A stretch of 64,000 bases of DNA from Cryptomeria japonica (Eukaryota > Streptophyta > Pinopsida > Cupressales > Cupressaceae), in contig NC_081415.1 of assembly GCF_030272615.1 (NCBI RefSeq), positions 376,541,392 to 376,605,391 of the forward strand, given 5' to 3'. The notes under the pieces are model-generated. The model was not told where the DNA came from and ran no database searches. It was given only the letters and a program-made list of their open reading frames with translations. Both the position numbers and the translations under genes were made by a program. Shown piece by piece: positions 24,246 to 36,317 of this stretch; positions within the stretch are counted from its first letter, which is position 1, and every line of letters begins with the position of its first letter.

Positions 24246-24479
24246 ATTTCGGTCAAACTAGAAATTTTGGTGAGAGGTTAGTGTGTATATCTTATGGCTT
24301 TGGTTTGGGTGATAAATTTTAGGATTCTGATGTCGGTGGAAGTTTCAAGGGTTCTATCAAAATTCTTAAGGGCATGCTTGATTTCATTTTTTTTTAAGAA
24401 CACTTCTGTAGCTTCAATTAAAACCATGGAATTCTATTAATTTATATTCGATGCTCAACAATGGCTCTGACTAGGGATG

Positions 24480-25903
24480 GAGGTATACTATGGATGCCTT
24501 CAAGAATCTAGAATGTTTGGTCAATAGAAACATACTAATGGGATTTTGTGGTATATATACAATGGGAAAAAGGAATCCTACTCTATTGTACATGGAATTA
24601 TATTGTTTGCTTAAGAGAAAAATTTCTTCAGGAATTATCCATGTACAGGCAAATCCTGATTCTCTCCTATTGCACTTTGTATGAAATATGAGTCTTATCT
24701 TGCATTTTTGAGGATTATATATGGCCCTATCCAGAGAGCCTCAAACTTCCCATGCTTGCCTTTCTCCTGGTTTCCTGCATCCTAGATCAAAACCCAATCA
24801 CCTATCTCAAATTTTCTATTTGTTGTTCTTTTGTCATACAATCTCTTCATTTGATTTTGTAATTTAACATTTTGTTTCTAAGCTTTTGTCCTAATTTCAT
24901 CCAGCTCTATTAATTGCACAAGCCTTTCCTGAAGAGGATCAATGATATCAATCTCTTCCTGTACTATGAATTTGTGAACAAGCAAGAGGTTATCCAAAGG
25001 AAGTATAGTTGTCTTGCCATAAACTAACTCAAATGGAGATCTTCCTGTAGACTTCTTCACTATTATCCTATCTGCCCAGATTGCTAGATTCAATTTAGAA
25101 TCCCAAGCTTTCTTATTTTGTCCTAACATCTTCTTAATGATCTTGAGAATATGTTTATTACTAAACTTAGCCTGTCCATTACCTTGGAGATGATAAGGAG
25201 ATGAACGAGATATATTGATGCCATACTCTTCACAAAAGGTGTTGAATTCTTTAGATCTAAAACACATACCATTGTCTATGATCATTCTTGCAGGGACACC
25301 AAACCTGGTAATAATTTTTTCCATCATGAATTTGATCACCACTTTACTAGTAGCCTGTTTGGTAAGGATTGCTTCCACCCATTTAGTTAGATAATCAGTG
25401 GCTACCAAGATCCATCTATGTCCTCCACAAGATTTATCATATATTTCCCCTATGAAATCCAATCCCCATTGTTGAAATGGTTCTTCAACCTGCATTGGTC
25501 TTAATGGGAGCGCTCCTTAGTACTTCATTTTTCCTGATAACTTTTGGCATGCTTCACACTTTCTAATATACTTATAGGAATCATTAAACACATGTGGCCA
25601 ATAATACCCTGCCCTTAATATCTTGTGAGTTGTAGTCCTAGCAGAAAAATGACCACCACCCACTCCACCATGCATTTCTTGCAAGATCTTGTCTGCCTGA
25701 CATTCATCTAAACACAGTAGAAATATTCCATCTCTATTCTTCCAGTATAAATCACCATTGATTATCACATATTTTGAAGATTGCAATTTCAGGGTTCTTT
25801 TTTGGTTATGAGTCATATCATCTAGACACTTCTGGTGCTTGAGGTAATACATAACATTTTTGTACCTTGTTGTGTTTTCAATGCTAAACCTAGCCTCCTC
25901 CAA
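24480..25903 (-). pseudogene. int: Integrase of the nested Tat-like element
   Basis: 25903-25517 holds the H2C2 zinc-binding domain (H-G-G-V-G-G-G-H-F-S, then C-E-A-C-Q-K). 25495-24878 holds the catalytic core, with the first Asp in W-G-L-D-F-I-G and the second in M-I-I-D-N-G. The expected third residue, Glu, is Lys in G-N-G-Q-A-K-F-S-N-K, a GAG to AAG change that would abolish strand transfer. The C-terminal part continues to about 24480 in broken frames, with a G-P-Y-I-I motif (the GPY/F module). The 3' LTR follows almost at once. Confidence 0.93.
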
Positions 25904-27490
25904 ACTGACTTAATTTATCTGCAACTTCTACCCCTCTGATAAGCTTAGCTAATCCTTGTCCCTTTATGACTTGTGAAATCTTAAGTTCAATATTAAATTC
26001 TTGTATTTGATTAATCCACTTACACCTTTTCCCTGTAAAATCTGTCTGTCTAAATATGTCTTTAACTATTGCATTAGGAACATAGGCTATTACTTCTGCT
26101 CCTACCAAGTATGGCCTAAAATGTTTTACTGCTTTCACTAGGGAATACACTTTCTTTTCATTTATTTCATAGTTCACTTTAGTTGGGCTTAATGATTTAC
26201 TAAAATATGCAATTGGTTGTTCACAATAATCTTTATTCTTTTGTAACAATATTGTTGCTACTATATTACAAGAAGCAAAGGAAAATATTAGAAACAGTTT
26301 GTTGAAATCTGGTGATATCAATACAGGTGCCTCAGTTATTTCCCTCTTGATCACTATAAATACATACGATGCTTCAGCATTCCAGTCTATTTTAGCTCCC
26401 ATTCTCAACATTCTTACTATGGGCTTTACAATATCTGCAAAGTCCAAGATAAATCTTCTAACAAAATTTATATGTCCTAAGAATGACTGAATGGCCTTGA
26501 CAGTTTTTGGGATGGGGACCTCATTAATCACAATTACCCTATCAAGATCAATCTTCACTCCTTCTTTAGATACTATATGTCCCAGAAGCTTTCCTTCTTC
26601 AACACCAAAGTGACATTTTTTCAGGTTAAGAGACATCTTGTATTCCAAGGCCCTTTTGAATATCTTTTCAAAGTGGTTGCAATGGTCTTTGGCATTCTTT
26701 GAATAAGCAGTTAGATCATCTTGATACACTGCCATTATCACATCTATCAATTCTTCAAATGCTACATCCATTTCTCTTTGGAAATTTCTACCTGCATTGG
26801 TCAATCCAAATGGCATCCTTGCATACACATATGTACCCCATGGGGTTGTAAAAGTTGTCTTACATTGTTCAACTACCTTGACTTTTACTTGGTTATACCC
26901 TGAAAATCCATCCATCATGGATATGTTCACAAGCTTGATGTACCCATTCTTCTCTCTGACTGGTACTAGATTTGAGACCCAAGTAGAATACCTACAAGGT
27001 TTGATTATCCCTGTATCTTTCATCTTCATTATCTCCTTCTCATCTTGGGAAACAAGGTAGGATTTACAGGCCTCTATTTCTATCTGAATGGTTTAGCATC
27101 AAGTTTAAATGGTATCTCATGCTAAAACAGATCCTCTCTGTATGCTTTGACATCATCATATGACCATGCAAAGACATGTCTATATTTTCTGAGTAACATT
27201 ATTAATTGTTGTTTCATTTTAAGGGTCAATTTCTTTCTAATGTACACATGCCTTGGAGATTCTTCATTTCCCAAATTAACCTGCTCAACATCATCTTCCT
27301 TAGGTGTAGCTACTTTTGCTTCTATTATGTCTTGTGTATTGAAGGTTGTTTCTAATGCAACCAAACCTTTTGGTATTTTGTTAGATTTCAGCTGTATGAT
27401 TTCTTGTCCAAACAATGTTTCCATTCCATCAGTCTCTTCCACAAAGTCATTAAATTTGATGTCTTGTGCCTGATAATGATAGGTCAACAT
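25890..27490 (-). pseudogene. pol: Reverse transcriptase and degenerate Ty3-type RNase H
   Basis: 27490-27122 is the linker, with Y-R-H-V-F-A-W-S-Y-D just before RT. 27029-25890 (379 codons) starts at K-D-T-G-I-I-K-P and contains [18 protein letters not shown] and the active-site block V-Y-Q-D-D. Roughly 30-40 residues expected between K-N-G-Y-I-K-L and the M-D-G-F block are missing, so RT has an internal deletion although the frame is open. The following RNase H (S-L-S-P-T-K-V-N-Y-E-I-N-E-K-K-V) lacks the usual first Asp (F-S-F-A-S instead of an S-D-A-S-type block). A weak Ty3 RNase H is typical where a second RNase H has been gained. Confidence 0.92.
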
Positions 27491-27559
27491 CGTCTTGAAA
27501 AAATTTCCAATTATATAGGTTATCAGGAATATAGGGTCTGACTTTTATCTCCACTTCCG

Positions 27560-27990
27560 ATATTCCATTCAGTGTCACATCATTTTATTTCAATGCAATA
27601 TTTGATAGGAAATAAGCCATTATGTTCTTTGATTTATCAACCCAATTTATTTGAAAGGCATCAGATAGCTCAATGGTTTCCCACACTGCATTTCTATACT
27701 GTTTCAATCTAAGATTTTTGGAACAATACTTTTCCTTAACTTGAGACACTATCAATTTTGAATCCCCAAATACACTAAGAATCTTAATTCCATGCTTAAC
27801 TGCCAAGTTTAATCTGGTAAGTAGAGCTTCGTACTCAGCAATATTGTTTGTACATTCAAATATCAACTTGAAATAATACTTGAACGTTTCCCCACCTTGT
27901 GAGATAAATAAAATCCCAGCCCCACTTCTTCCTTGCTACATGATCCATCAAAATACATGCACCATACTTGGTCTTGAGTTTCTTCGATGC
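27560..27990 (-). pseudogene. Additional RNase H domain located between protease and RT
   Basis: The frame starting at W-C-M-Y-F-D-G-S-C-S (Asp 1) shifts once near 27920 and continues with C-T-N-N-I-A-E-Y-E-A-L-L (Glu), V-F-G-D-S-K-L-I-V-S-Q-V (Asp) and W-V-D-K-S-K-N-I-M-A-Y-F-L. This is the plant/archaeal-type RNase H1 pattern known as aRNH from Tat elements. The last catalytic Asp (expected A-D-x-L) is Tyr. Its place upstream of RT is unusual compared with the textbook Tat order, where it follows the Ty3 RNase H. Confidence 0.88.
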
Positions 27991-27994
27991 AAGA

Positions 27995-28530
27995 TTTAAT
28001 TGGAGTCAAATCTTTTGTCTTTGGCTTTGTTAACTGTACTTTAAAGTTATCAATGTCTGACTGAATGAAACAAATTTGTTCAAAAGGCTCCACATCCTCT
28101 ATGATATATGAGGAGCAAGGCTCTCTCTCAATTCTCACTTCATGTCTATTCACTAGTATGGTTGCATATGATAAATCCAATTGGACATGTCCCCCTATCA
28201 GGTTCAACCATTGTCTGGACAATAACATCCCATAATTAGGAGGGACATCCACCACCATGATGTTTGTTTTGTAGGATGCTTTAGGGCATGCTGCTAACTT
28301 GAACTCTACATATTTCATAACACCCACCACAAGAACAGATTTGTTATCCATAGCATATCACTTGCCAAATGTCATATCCACCCCCATTCCAAGCTCTTTC
28401 ATAACTCCTACAGGCATAACATTTATTGTTTCTCCTGAATCAATCATGCAATTTTTAATCATCTTATTATTGATTATTAGAGTCAGGTAAACAGGGTCTA
28501 CTTGGGAAGAACTCTTTGTTATTGTTGATC
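27995..28530 (-). pseudogene. Aspartic protease of the nested Tat-like element
   Basis: The frame has C-M-I-D-S-G-E-T-I-N-V-M-P (active-site D-S-G), then a TGA at about 28361, then a long continuation (from 28351) with N-Y-G-M-L-L-S-R-Q-W-L, matching the second half of retroviral-type proteases (usual I-L-L-G-R-x-W). A linker with P-F-E-Q-I-C-F follows before the extra RNase H. The protease would cut gag-pol. The single stop and the G to S change suggest decay. Confidence 0.88.
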
Positions 28531-28582
28531 CCAACTATATGGCTAGAGTTGGATGATGTTCACCATTACTGTCTTGACCACC

Positions 28583-28972
28583 CTACTTGTTTTCTTTCAC
28601 TTTCTCTCCTGAGACATTTGTGATCATCCTTAGAGTCTTTTCTCTATATTCAAGGAACTTCATCATCTCAAGAAATTGTACAGAGACCTTCATCTGTGTC
28701 AAAGAATTGGCAATGTCAAACGATGTGGTAACGGGCATTGGCAAAGAAGTTGTCATATTCTCCCTCTCCCCCTTTTGCAGTTTTGTTATTTGAGCTTCCT
28801 TCTCTTTGGTTTTACTTGAATCCGTGTCTTGGATATTATTCATTTTATTTATTGGTTTAGATATTTTGTTTGTTTCTTTTATGAACATTCTAGAGGGTTT
28901 TCCCTGCTCATGGTTTATGGTTTTGTTTCTGAGAGCATAGGTTCTTTTGGCTTGTTCAATTGCAGCTGTCAT
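28583..28972 (-). pseudogene. Gag-protease linker ORF
   Basis: A 129-codon frame, rich in K, T, E and S, lies between gag and protease. It starts M-T-A-A-I-E-Q-A-K-R and contains an M-K-F-L-E-Y-R-E-K helix. It has no recognisable enzyme motif. Position and composition fit the spacer region of Tat-like polyproteins. Broken frames (28973-29374) connect it to gag; I see no zinc knuckle. Confidence 0.55.
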
Positions 28973-29374
28973 GATTCTTTATCTTTCTTCTTCAGTAGGA
29001 ACCCTGAGTTTGATTTCATCTTCATCATCCAAGAATATTTGTTGCACACAACACTGCTGACTAATCCATTTGGAAGCTATATCATTGTCTCCATCCCCTT
29101 CAGATGAATCATATTATTCAAACGATAGAAGATTTATGGTGTGATCATCTGTATACCCTTCATAATCTTCTTTTTCCTATAACTTCTTTGCTGCCACACA
29201 TTGGTAAGGGGAATGTGGCATGTCATAAGCAAAACACCACATATCATCTTTTGTCACTTGATTCACAGTTCTCTTCAAGGGATCTGTTGGTTGTGTGTTG
29301 TCCTTTTGGTTATTTCTACTAGTTTTTCATCTTTCCATGTAGTGTTGTAGGGAATATCATGTAATCTAGGTCTA

Positions 29375-30535
29375 TCATGACAAAATAATTGTTGTTTTTT
29401 CTATTTTTTTCACCCTCACAGACAAATCCTTCAAAACATTTAACACTTTATCCAATTTATCTTCGTCCTTGATTTGCTTAGGTGCCTTTGGGTTAAATAG
29501 TTTTGCATAATCCCTTTTTCCAATTCTCCCAGTGGCTTTCCTATTGTTTTCTATGGTTATGGCAGCCTTCCTGACATCTTGGAGAGTTGCAGGGCTTCTG
29601 GTTCTGAGTTCATAATTTGTCTTGCTATCAAAAGCATTTATGTAGTACATGACACTCACTTCAGGGACTAGTTTTATCCTGTTAGGGATTTTGTTCAGAA
29701 CTTTGTTGAATCTCTTATTCAAGTCAACCACTGTTTCATTAGCTTCTTTTTTTATACTTATGATTTCATGGAGCGCAAACTCAAGGCTATTATGATCTCC
29801 ATATTGTTCAAGGAAGAGTCTTTTAAATTCTACAAGGCTACTTATTGAGGCATTAGGCAACGTTCTGAACCAGTCTCTTGCATCCTCTATCAAAGATTGC
29901 ATGAATAATTTCATCTTGACATCCTCATACGGCAGGCATAAGTCTTCCATAACTGTATCAAAGGCTTTGCAGTGTGCCTCTCCCGTGATTGCATTGCTCC
30001 CAATGAACTTTGGTATTGCAGTTCGGACCTCATTTGGAATGGGATGAGGATACACCATCATTCCCAAAAAGTCAAATTGTCTGATACGTTTTGTATTCAT
30101 CAATCCATATCCTCCCTGGAATAAATTTCCATATTTCTGACTCATATTATTATAAGGGGGGAAATGATTTTGGGGCTAGAACTGATTTTGATATGCAAAG
30201 TTATTAAAATGATTGTACTGATGTTCGGGAGGTATATTGGTGTATGCAAACTTGTTATTTCCATGATCATATAAGGGATTTCCAAATATCTTATAGGTAT
30301 TATCCTTTGCATTGGTCTCATCTTTATGACTTCTCCCTTTGTTTGATCCTCAGGTTGCATGTTCACATCTCTCTTTGTACTTATTCAGGTCATGATCAAT
30401 ATCATTTTCATTGACGTTAATGCCCAGCCTAGCACATAATTCTATACACTCCCATGTTCTTCTAGTATGTTTCATTTGAGTACCTACATCCAACATTTGT
30501 TTCATCAAATTTGCCAAATGGTCTAGTGCATCCAT
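29375..30535 (-). pseudogene. gag: gag of the nested Tat-like element
   Basis: The main frame, 30145-29375 (256 codons), is a retrotransposon gag domain: I-P-K-F-I-G-S near residue 45, A-R-D-W-F-R-T-L-P in the middle, F-L-E-Q-Y-G-D, then V-V-D-L-N-K-R-F and a basic, helical tail. Upstream frames (30366-30142 and 30535-30350) give the N-terminal part, with L-A-N-L-M-K-Q-M-L-D helices. A shift joins them poorly. Gag would form the particle. Further upstream, 30536-30967 is leader, with one basic frame (30922-30695) of doubtful coding value. Confidence 0.9.
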
Positions 30536-30945
30536 CCTACTTGAGCCTGAGGAACTTGATGTATTTGCTCTTGAATTTGGGAGGTGATTTTCAAAACCAG
30601 GAGGGAATTTTCCTTTTCATGCTTTATCTGCAGCTGCCAAGTCCTTATTTCTTAAGCATGAAGGAATTGTATGGTTTTGTTTATTCCAAGATTACTATGA
30701 GTAATACTGATTATATCTCTCATTCATATGTTCCATTGGATTGTCTGTTAATTCTTTCTTTGGATTGTTCTTATTTCTTTTCTGGTCAAAGTTTAATTCC
30801 ACTATAGGATGGCCTTGTGTTAGTGACCTTCTCTCATACATAAAACTTATTTTCTTTACTTTAGAGTTGCCACCTCTCTTTAGAGAGGAAATTTGTTTTT
30901 TTATATGAGTTCTTTCCCACAACAGAGTCCTTTTAGATGAATGTT

Positions 30946-30967
30946 CTCCCCAACAGAGTCGCCAATC
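30946..30967 (-). other. Primer-binding site of the nested Tat-like element
   Basis: On the minus strand GATTGGCGACTCTGTTGGGG follows the LTR end directly. TGGCGACTC-type primer sites are known from Tat/Ogre elements. It fixes the LTR-internal border at 30967/30968. Confidence 0.8.
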
Positions 30968-31989
30968 TATTGGATGTCAAATCAACAAATTGGATAGGTT
31001 CTAAGGAAATGCCAACTCCTACGATCAAACCCTCCAATTTGACTTGGCCCACTTATAGAGTGAACCTATTTGGTTACTAACTCCCTCACTTTAGGCTCTG
31101 CAAGACCTAGGCGGGTATACCTATTCACTAGCGGCTTTCGATGACTAATTCTTTTTATAGCAGATTGAGTATATTGATCTAAATTTTTCTCTATCTCAAA
31201 ATGGCATAGGTTCCTAGGATAGGTGGCTTTTAGATGAGTTCAAGATTGTTGTTGTGAAAGCTATTCAATATTTGTACTTGAAATTTATATGTATGTATAC
31301 TATTGCTAATTGGTTTTATGTGTCCTACTCAAATAGTCTTATTGCTTTAAGGTAAAGGTAATTAATATGGTAAAGATTGTGATTTGTAAATGACCAGTGT
31401 CTTCTCTGTTATTTGGACTACAAAATATTATATTCTTCTAGGACTAAATGTATGATTTATGAGATAATTCTCAAACTTACCCCTTTGGTAAATCTGTCAA
31501 TTACTATCTCTTAAAAGAGATTTGTCAAATGTTTATGTTATAGACAGCCTGGATGAATTTAACCCTAACCTTAAGCAACCATTCAAGAAAGAGCTACAAG
31601 GAACAATGACAATTCACTAGTAGATCTTTTGATTCAGATTTATAACATAAGAATATAAACTTCACTGCAAGAATACGAGTAACCTTATCTTCTTAGAGAT
31701 AATATCACAAACAATTGCCTATAGAAAATGAAATAACTCACAGCACATATGCGAAGGAAAATAACTGATTGTATTAAAGGTCCAAAATAGTACGAAGATT
31801 CATGTCTCTCCATACTAATACTAGATTGTGTTTGTTTAACAAAGTGAAAGATAAACAAATTAAGCATTCCAAGGTGATTTATGTAATTATCACTCTTGTA
31901 ACATCTGGTGGCAATGCTCCTCGTCTTCAACTCTGTTTCTAGTGAAAATAAATCGAACATTGCCCGATTTATGCATGGCGCCATGTCTT

Positions 31990-34489
31990 CATCTCAGTTT
32001 ATTTCAGCAATAGCTTTTCCCTTAACATGGGCAAACTCATTTTGCCACTATTCTAATGACATCATCTCTCCTTCCTTGCAGATTATTGGCACTTTTGCAA
32101 TGCCATCTTCATCCAATGCTTGGAGATCTTTATTAAGTGCATCTGCATATCTATCATGTTTTTATAAATATATATCTCCTTGAGCGTTCTCTTCTCATGA
32201 CATGGCCTCGTGATTGTTCATTACATCCTACAACCTTTTCTTCAACCTTTCATGCTCCTTCAAGGATTTAATAATCCCTTCATAGGCCTTTTAATACTAG
32301 TTTGTGTATACCATCATAGCTTTAAACCTATGTTCAACAATGTCATTAGCAAGTTTAATAATTCTCACATTAGCATTATCTACTTGTTTTGCAAGCTTTC
32401 CACTTTTTGTTCCCCAATAAATGGCATTTGTTAAAGCATTTATAACCTTTCAGTCAGTCTGGAGCATCGTATCCAATTCATCATTCTCAATAACAGGAGC
32501 CTATTGTATAAATTGTTCTTGTAACTTCTAGATTTCTTCAGTGGCCTTCTCATACAAACCCTTGTAAGTGTTATTTTCTCTGACCAAGAACTCTGTATGA
32601 TCTTGGTTCAACTTTGCTACATCCAAGTTCAATCTGGCTGTGATCCTAGGATCAGTCTTTCCAACTTGTTGGATCATCAAATGGCCAAAAGCTTGATCTA
32701 TGTCAACAAGTATAGGTCTCTTTTCCTTTGGATACAAGGCCCACAACATGAGAGCCATTTGATCCGAGTCATACCTCGAACCCAAAAAGATTTTGTCAAC
32801 TTCATCAGGCATGATTTTCCTATTTGGATCATGTTTTCTGAGAAAGCTATCAAATAATAATGTGGATCTCATGTACCATCCAAAATAAATCAACACACTG
32901 ACATCCTTGAGTAATTGTCTCCCCTTTTCAGGTGTCATCTCCCTCATGGCCAGATCTACCTCTTATTACAATTTTTGGATCTTTTCTTCTTCTGTTTTTC
33001 CCTTCATAACATCCCTAATTTGCATTCCTTTGTGTTGGCACAAAAATATATTGAATTCCTTAGAAGAAATAAAATCATTATCAGTAATAAAATCCTCATG
33101 TTCTAATAGTCTTATATCTCCAATCTCATGGACATTGTATTGTCCTGTTATCAAACTCAATTGCACATCAATTTCAAAACCAGGCGGGTAATCTTCCCTA
33201 GGTGAATCAATTGCAATAAAATCCAAGGTGGATTGGGGAGGAATTTGAATCAATGGCTCTGTATCCCTAATATGATGCATTCTGTCTCTGAAAAACACAT
33301 GGAGGGACACCTTCTAAGATTTCAAGTTCATGCTCCATGAGCTTGTTCACTTTATCCAAGGAGTCATCTATACCATGTAGGACATCATCATTAATTTTTC
33401 CTCTGTTTAGTTTCCATACATAGGCCTTTGTGACCTTATCATGCTGTGTCATCTTAGCAATGGTTGTCTCTCTATCCAAATTTCTTATAAAGTCATCTGG
33501 CATGAATGCCTCATGATCACCTACTCATAGCTTCTGTGATGCCTTTGCTTCTCTTATGTAACCCTCAGGGTCAAAGTTTGGTCTAGGCTCACCGTCCACC
33601 ATTTTATAATAGTTTAATTTATTCTGCAGCAATCCATAAATCTTAGAGCTCTTAACAATAAAATTTAAGAACCCTAGCAACCCAGGCACAATGGACTGTT
33701 TTCCAAGATTTGTTAACTATTGGGCACTTGCCATTGACAACTGTTTGATAATCTTGAGGCATGCCACTCTATTAGGCACTGTGACAGGCAATAGATAGGG
33801 TTTTCCTTCAAACCCATATAATCTTATTTGAGTGTAATCTAGAAAGCAATACCAGTCTCCCCAATTGTGCTCAACTGAGGTGTCTTCACCATACTTCTTT
33901 GGTCTCAAAAATCTCTGAATTTCAGGAGACAAGACATGGTTGCATGGATATCCTAACAATTTGTACAATGTCTTAACAAAAAACTCCTCAAAATGCTGGT
34001 ACTGGTTATTATTGTATCTCTGGTCCCATGAAGATATCCACAGTTGCACAAGTTTTCTCATCCCAGCCTTATCATATGCCCTCATGCATAACTCATCTGG
34101 CCACAACCCTTTGTCCTGTCCAACATACAACAACATATGCATAAGAATAGAATAATACTTGAAATGTACATTAATCACATCTTCTATCAGTTTCTCTAAA
34201 CCATGATTAATGACATCATCAAGAAAAGTAGCAAAAATCAAATGACCTGAGATCCTTAGACTACAAGTCTGCACAAATAACCATGGCCACTATATCCATC
34301 ATAGGATGAGCCTCTATTCCCAGAACCTGAGCAACATAATAGTATGTATATCTAAAGGATGGAAAGAATAAACATCATAATGAACTTTTTCTTCTTTGCC
34401 CAATGGCACTATCAACCTTGCAACTTTAGGCCTATGGATGGGAAGTCTCCATCTCTTATAGATGTCTTCTATGTTGAAATATTCTTGTC
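31990..34489 (-). pseudogene. Second copy of the LTR accessory gene, truncated
   Basis: Frames at 34274-33717, 33503-33267, 33310-32966 and 32947-32528 match the gene in the other LTR almost residue for residue: H-F-K-Y-Y-S-I-L-M, W-G-D-W-Y-C-F-L, F-I-A-I-D-S-P-R-E-D-Y and M-R-E-M-T-P-E-K-G-R-Q. The solo LTR at 34494 and the 1.3-kb deletion remove the N-terminal half, including the block resembling the plant mobile domain. Stops and shifts are at different places from the other copy, showing independent decay after insertion. Confidence 0.75.
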
Positions 34490-34864
34490 CCAACTGTTGG
34501 GACTAATTAAAACTGAGTCAAGTTTATAGGCCCATTTCAAAAATTTGCCCGGCATTTCCGAATGATTAAAATAAGTCAGTTTGAATGGCCTAGTTAGTAA
34601 GGGGGTAAAATGGAGCCAGTTGATTTTCAGAGGGTAAGGCTCGGGATTCATGTCCCACACCTTTCATTTGGCCTATGCAATGATATGCAACTTTTAGAAT
34701 TCAGTTTGGATAAGTTTACCAGGTACCCATTTCGAGGGGTGAGCTGAAAGTGCATTTTAGGCACAAATGCAAATTTTATGGAGTAGCCTTCTTTAAACAA
34801 TTACATCTTTTGCCCTGTTGATCGTCATGAAAAAATTCAAAATGGATTCAATTGTATGCATTAA

Positions 34865-35290
34865 TGAGAGTCACCCTGCAAAATTTCAGGTCTTGACGAA
34901 TCCATTTGCTCAGTTTTCAAAACCAAATCCGTTTGCAGTTTGTGTGTTTTGGCAAGTCCCTGTTTCGATAGCTAGTCGGAGCCCTGTTTTGCACAATTGT
35001 AAAAATTGCCTCAGTAAGCGTCATGCCAAAGTGTTTCTTCTAGGTTGATGTCGGTATAAATGATGAGCCACGTTTCAAATTTCAAGGCTCTACCAATCCG
35101 TTTGCTCAGTTTTCAAAGCTCAATCCGGTTGTAGTTTGTGATGTTTGCACAAGTGTAAAAATGTCCCGGTGAGCGTCATGTCAGAATGTTTGTTCCGGGC
35201 TAATGTTGGTATAAATGGTGAGCTACATTTCAAATTTCAAGCTTTTATCAATCCGTTTGATCAGTTTTCAAAAGGACTCAATTTGCCATC
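34865..35290. repeat. Three imperfect repeats of 155-196 bp
   Basis: Landmarks TTTGCTCAGTTTTCAAA (34905, 35101, and TTTGATCAG at 35256) and GGTATAAATG(A/G)TGAGC recur. The first unit has about 40 extra bases. The array lies in the 5' part (U3 side) of the solo LTR. Confidence 0.8.
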
Positions 35291-36317
35291 AAATTCAGTT
35301 ATCCGCACTTCCAGTGTTAGATCAGTTAATGTAGCCGTTTTGGTGAGCGCGCCGTTTGCATCTTGTCAGTTGGGTGATCGAACTGAGAATTCAAAGATTT
35401 AATATGTACTTAAAGGTACCTATGTTACGAATTTGAGAGCCTACGGAGGTCGTTTGATATTTTTGAGAAAGGCATCATGTGTTGCCAGAACATTGACTTC
35501 ATCAGGTCCGCAGTGTCGACAAAGCCAGTTGGCTGTTTTCGGAAATTAATATCTCTTCGCTCGGGACTCATCTTGAGAAACTGTTTGGTATATGTCATCC
35601 TTGTATATTAGAGTACACACCTGTCAGATGGCGAGCTCCAAAATGGTGTTTTGACAGGTTTTAAAATTACGTCTTCGCGATTAAATGCGAAAATTGTGGC
35701 GTAATTGCCTGAAGGTTGTAAAATGCGGATTAATGATCCGAAAATGATGCCGATCGTTTCCAGAGGTGTGTTTGAGGTCCGTGAAGCATTCCAGGGGTCA
35801 ATTGCATGAAAACGAAAAAAAATTTAGTCGGACCCACTGTGGGCCCGACCTGGCTCATGCCTGTGCCGTACTAGTTTATTGGCGACTTTGTTCACTGAGA
35901 GTTTTTTTTCAAAATGTCTAAGTATGGATTGTAATCATGAGACATGTCATGAGGTTTGAAAAGACTGTAGACTTCCAGGCAATTTCAGATTGGCGATTTT
36001 AATGCCAATTTCTCCTCCAGCAACAAATAAGAGATTTAAAAAAAATGCAAATGTATTTTGGAAATAGTGTGGAATGGAGAGGGGATTGATCATCCAGCAA
36101 ATATAATTCGCATAATGAATTCTCTTTCTTTTTGCTGTTCGCGTGGTGTTTGGGTTGAAGAGCCATTTGAAACTGAAACAATGCTTTTGGCAAATAACTT
36201 TACCAGCAGCTCCCCTAAATTCCAGAGAAGGCAAAATAGCTTATGCTTGAATATGCTGGGCCAGATGTTTTACATTGCGTGGGAAAGAGTTCATAGATAA
36301 TGACTTCCTTCCTCCTT

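Larger units (their letters stand above)
19049..24460 (-). repeat. 3' LTR, 5.4 kb, of the nested Tat-like element
   Basis: The LTR is bounded by GGATG|TGTTGGATC on the left and GCTCAACA at 24460 on the right. It aligns by eye with 30968-34494 plus 38870-39350. Read on the minus strand it has a 1.3-kb U3 start (24460-23155) with many ATCGATGAAAC motifs, a long accessory gene (23154-20170), then about 1.1 kb without a gene (20169-19049), including an A+T-rich TATATATA palindrome at 19935-19944 that the other LTR lacks. Confidence 0.9.
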
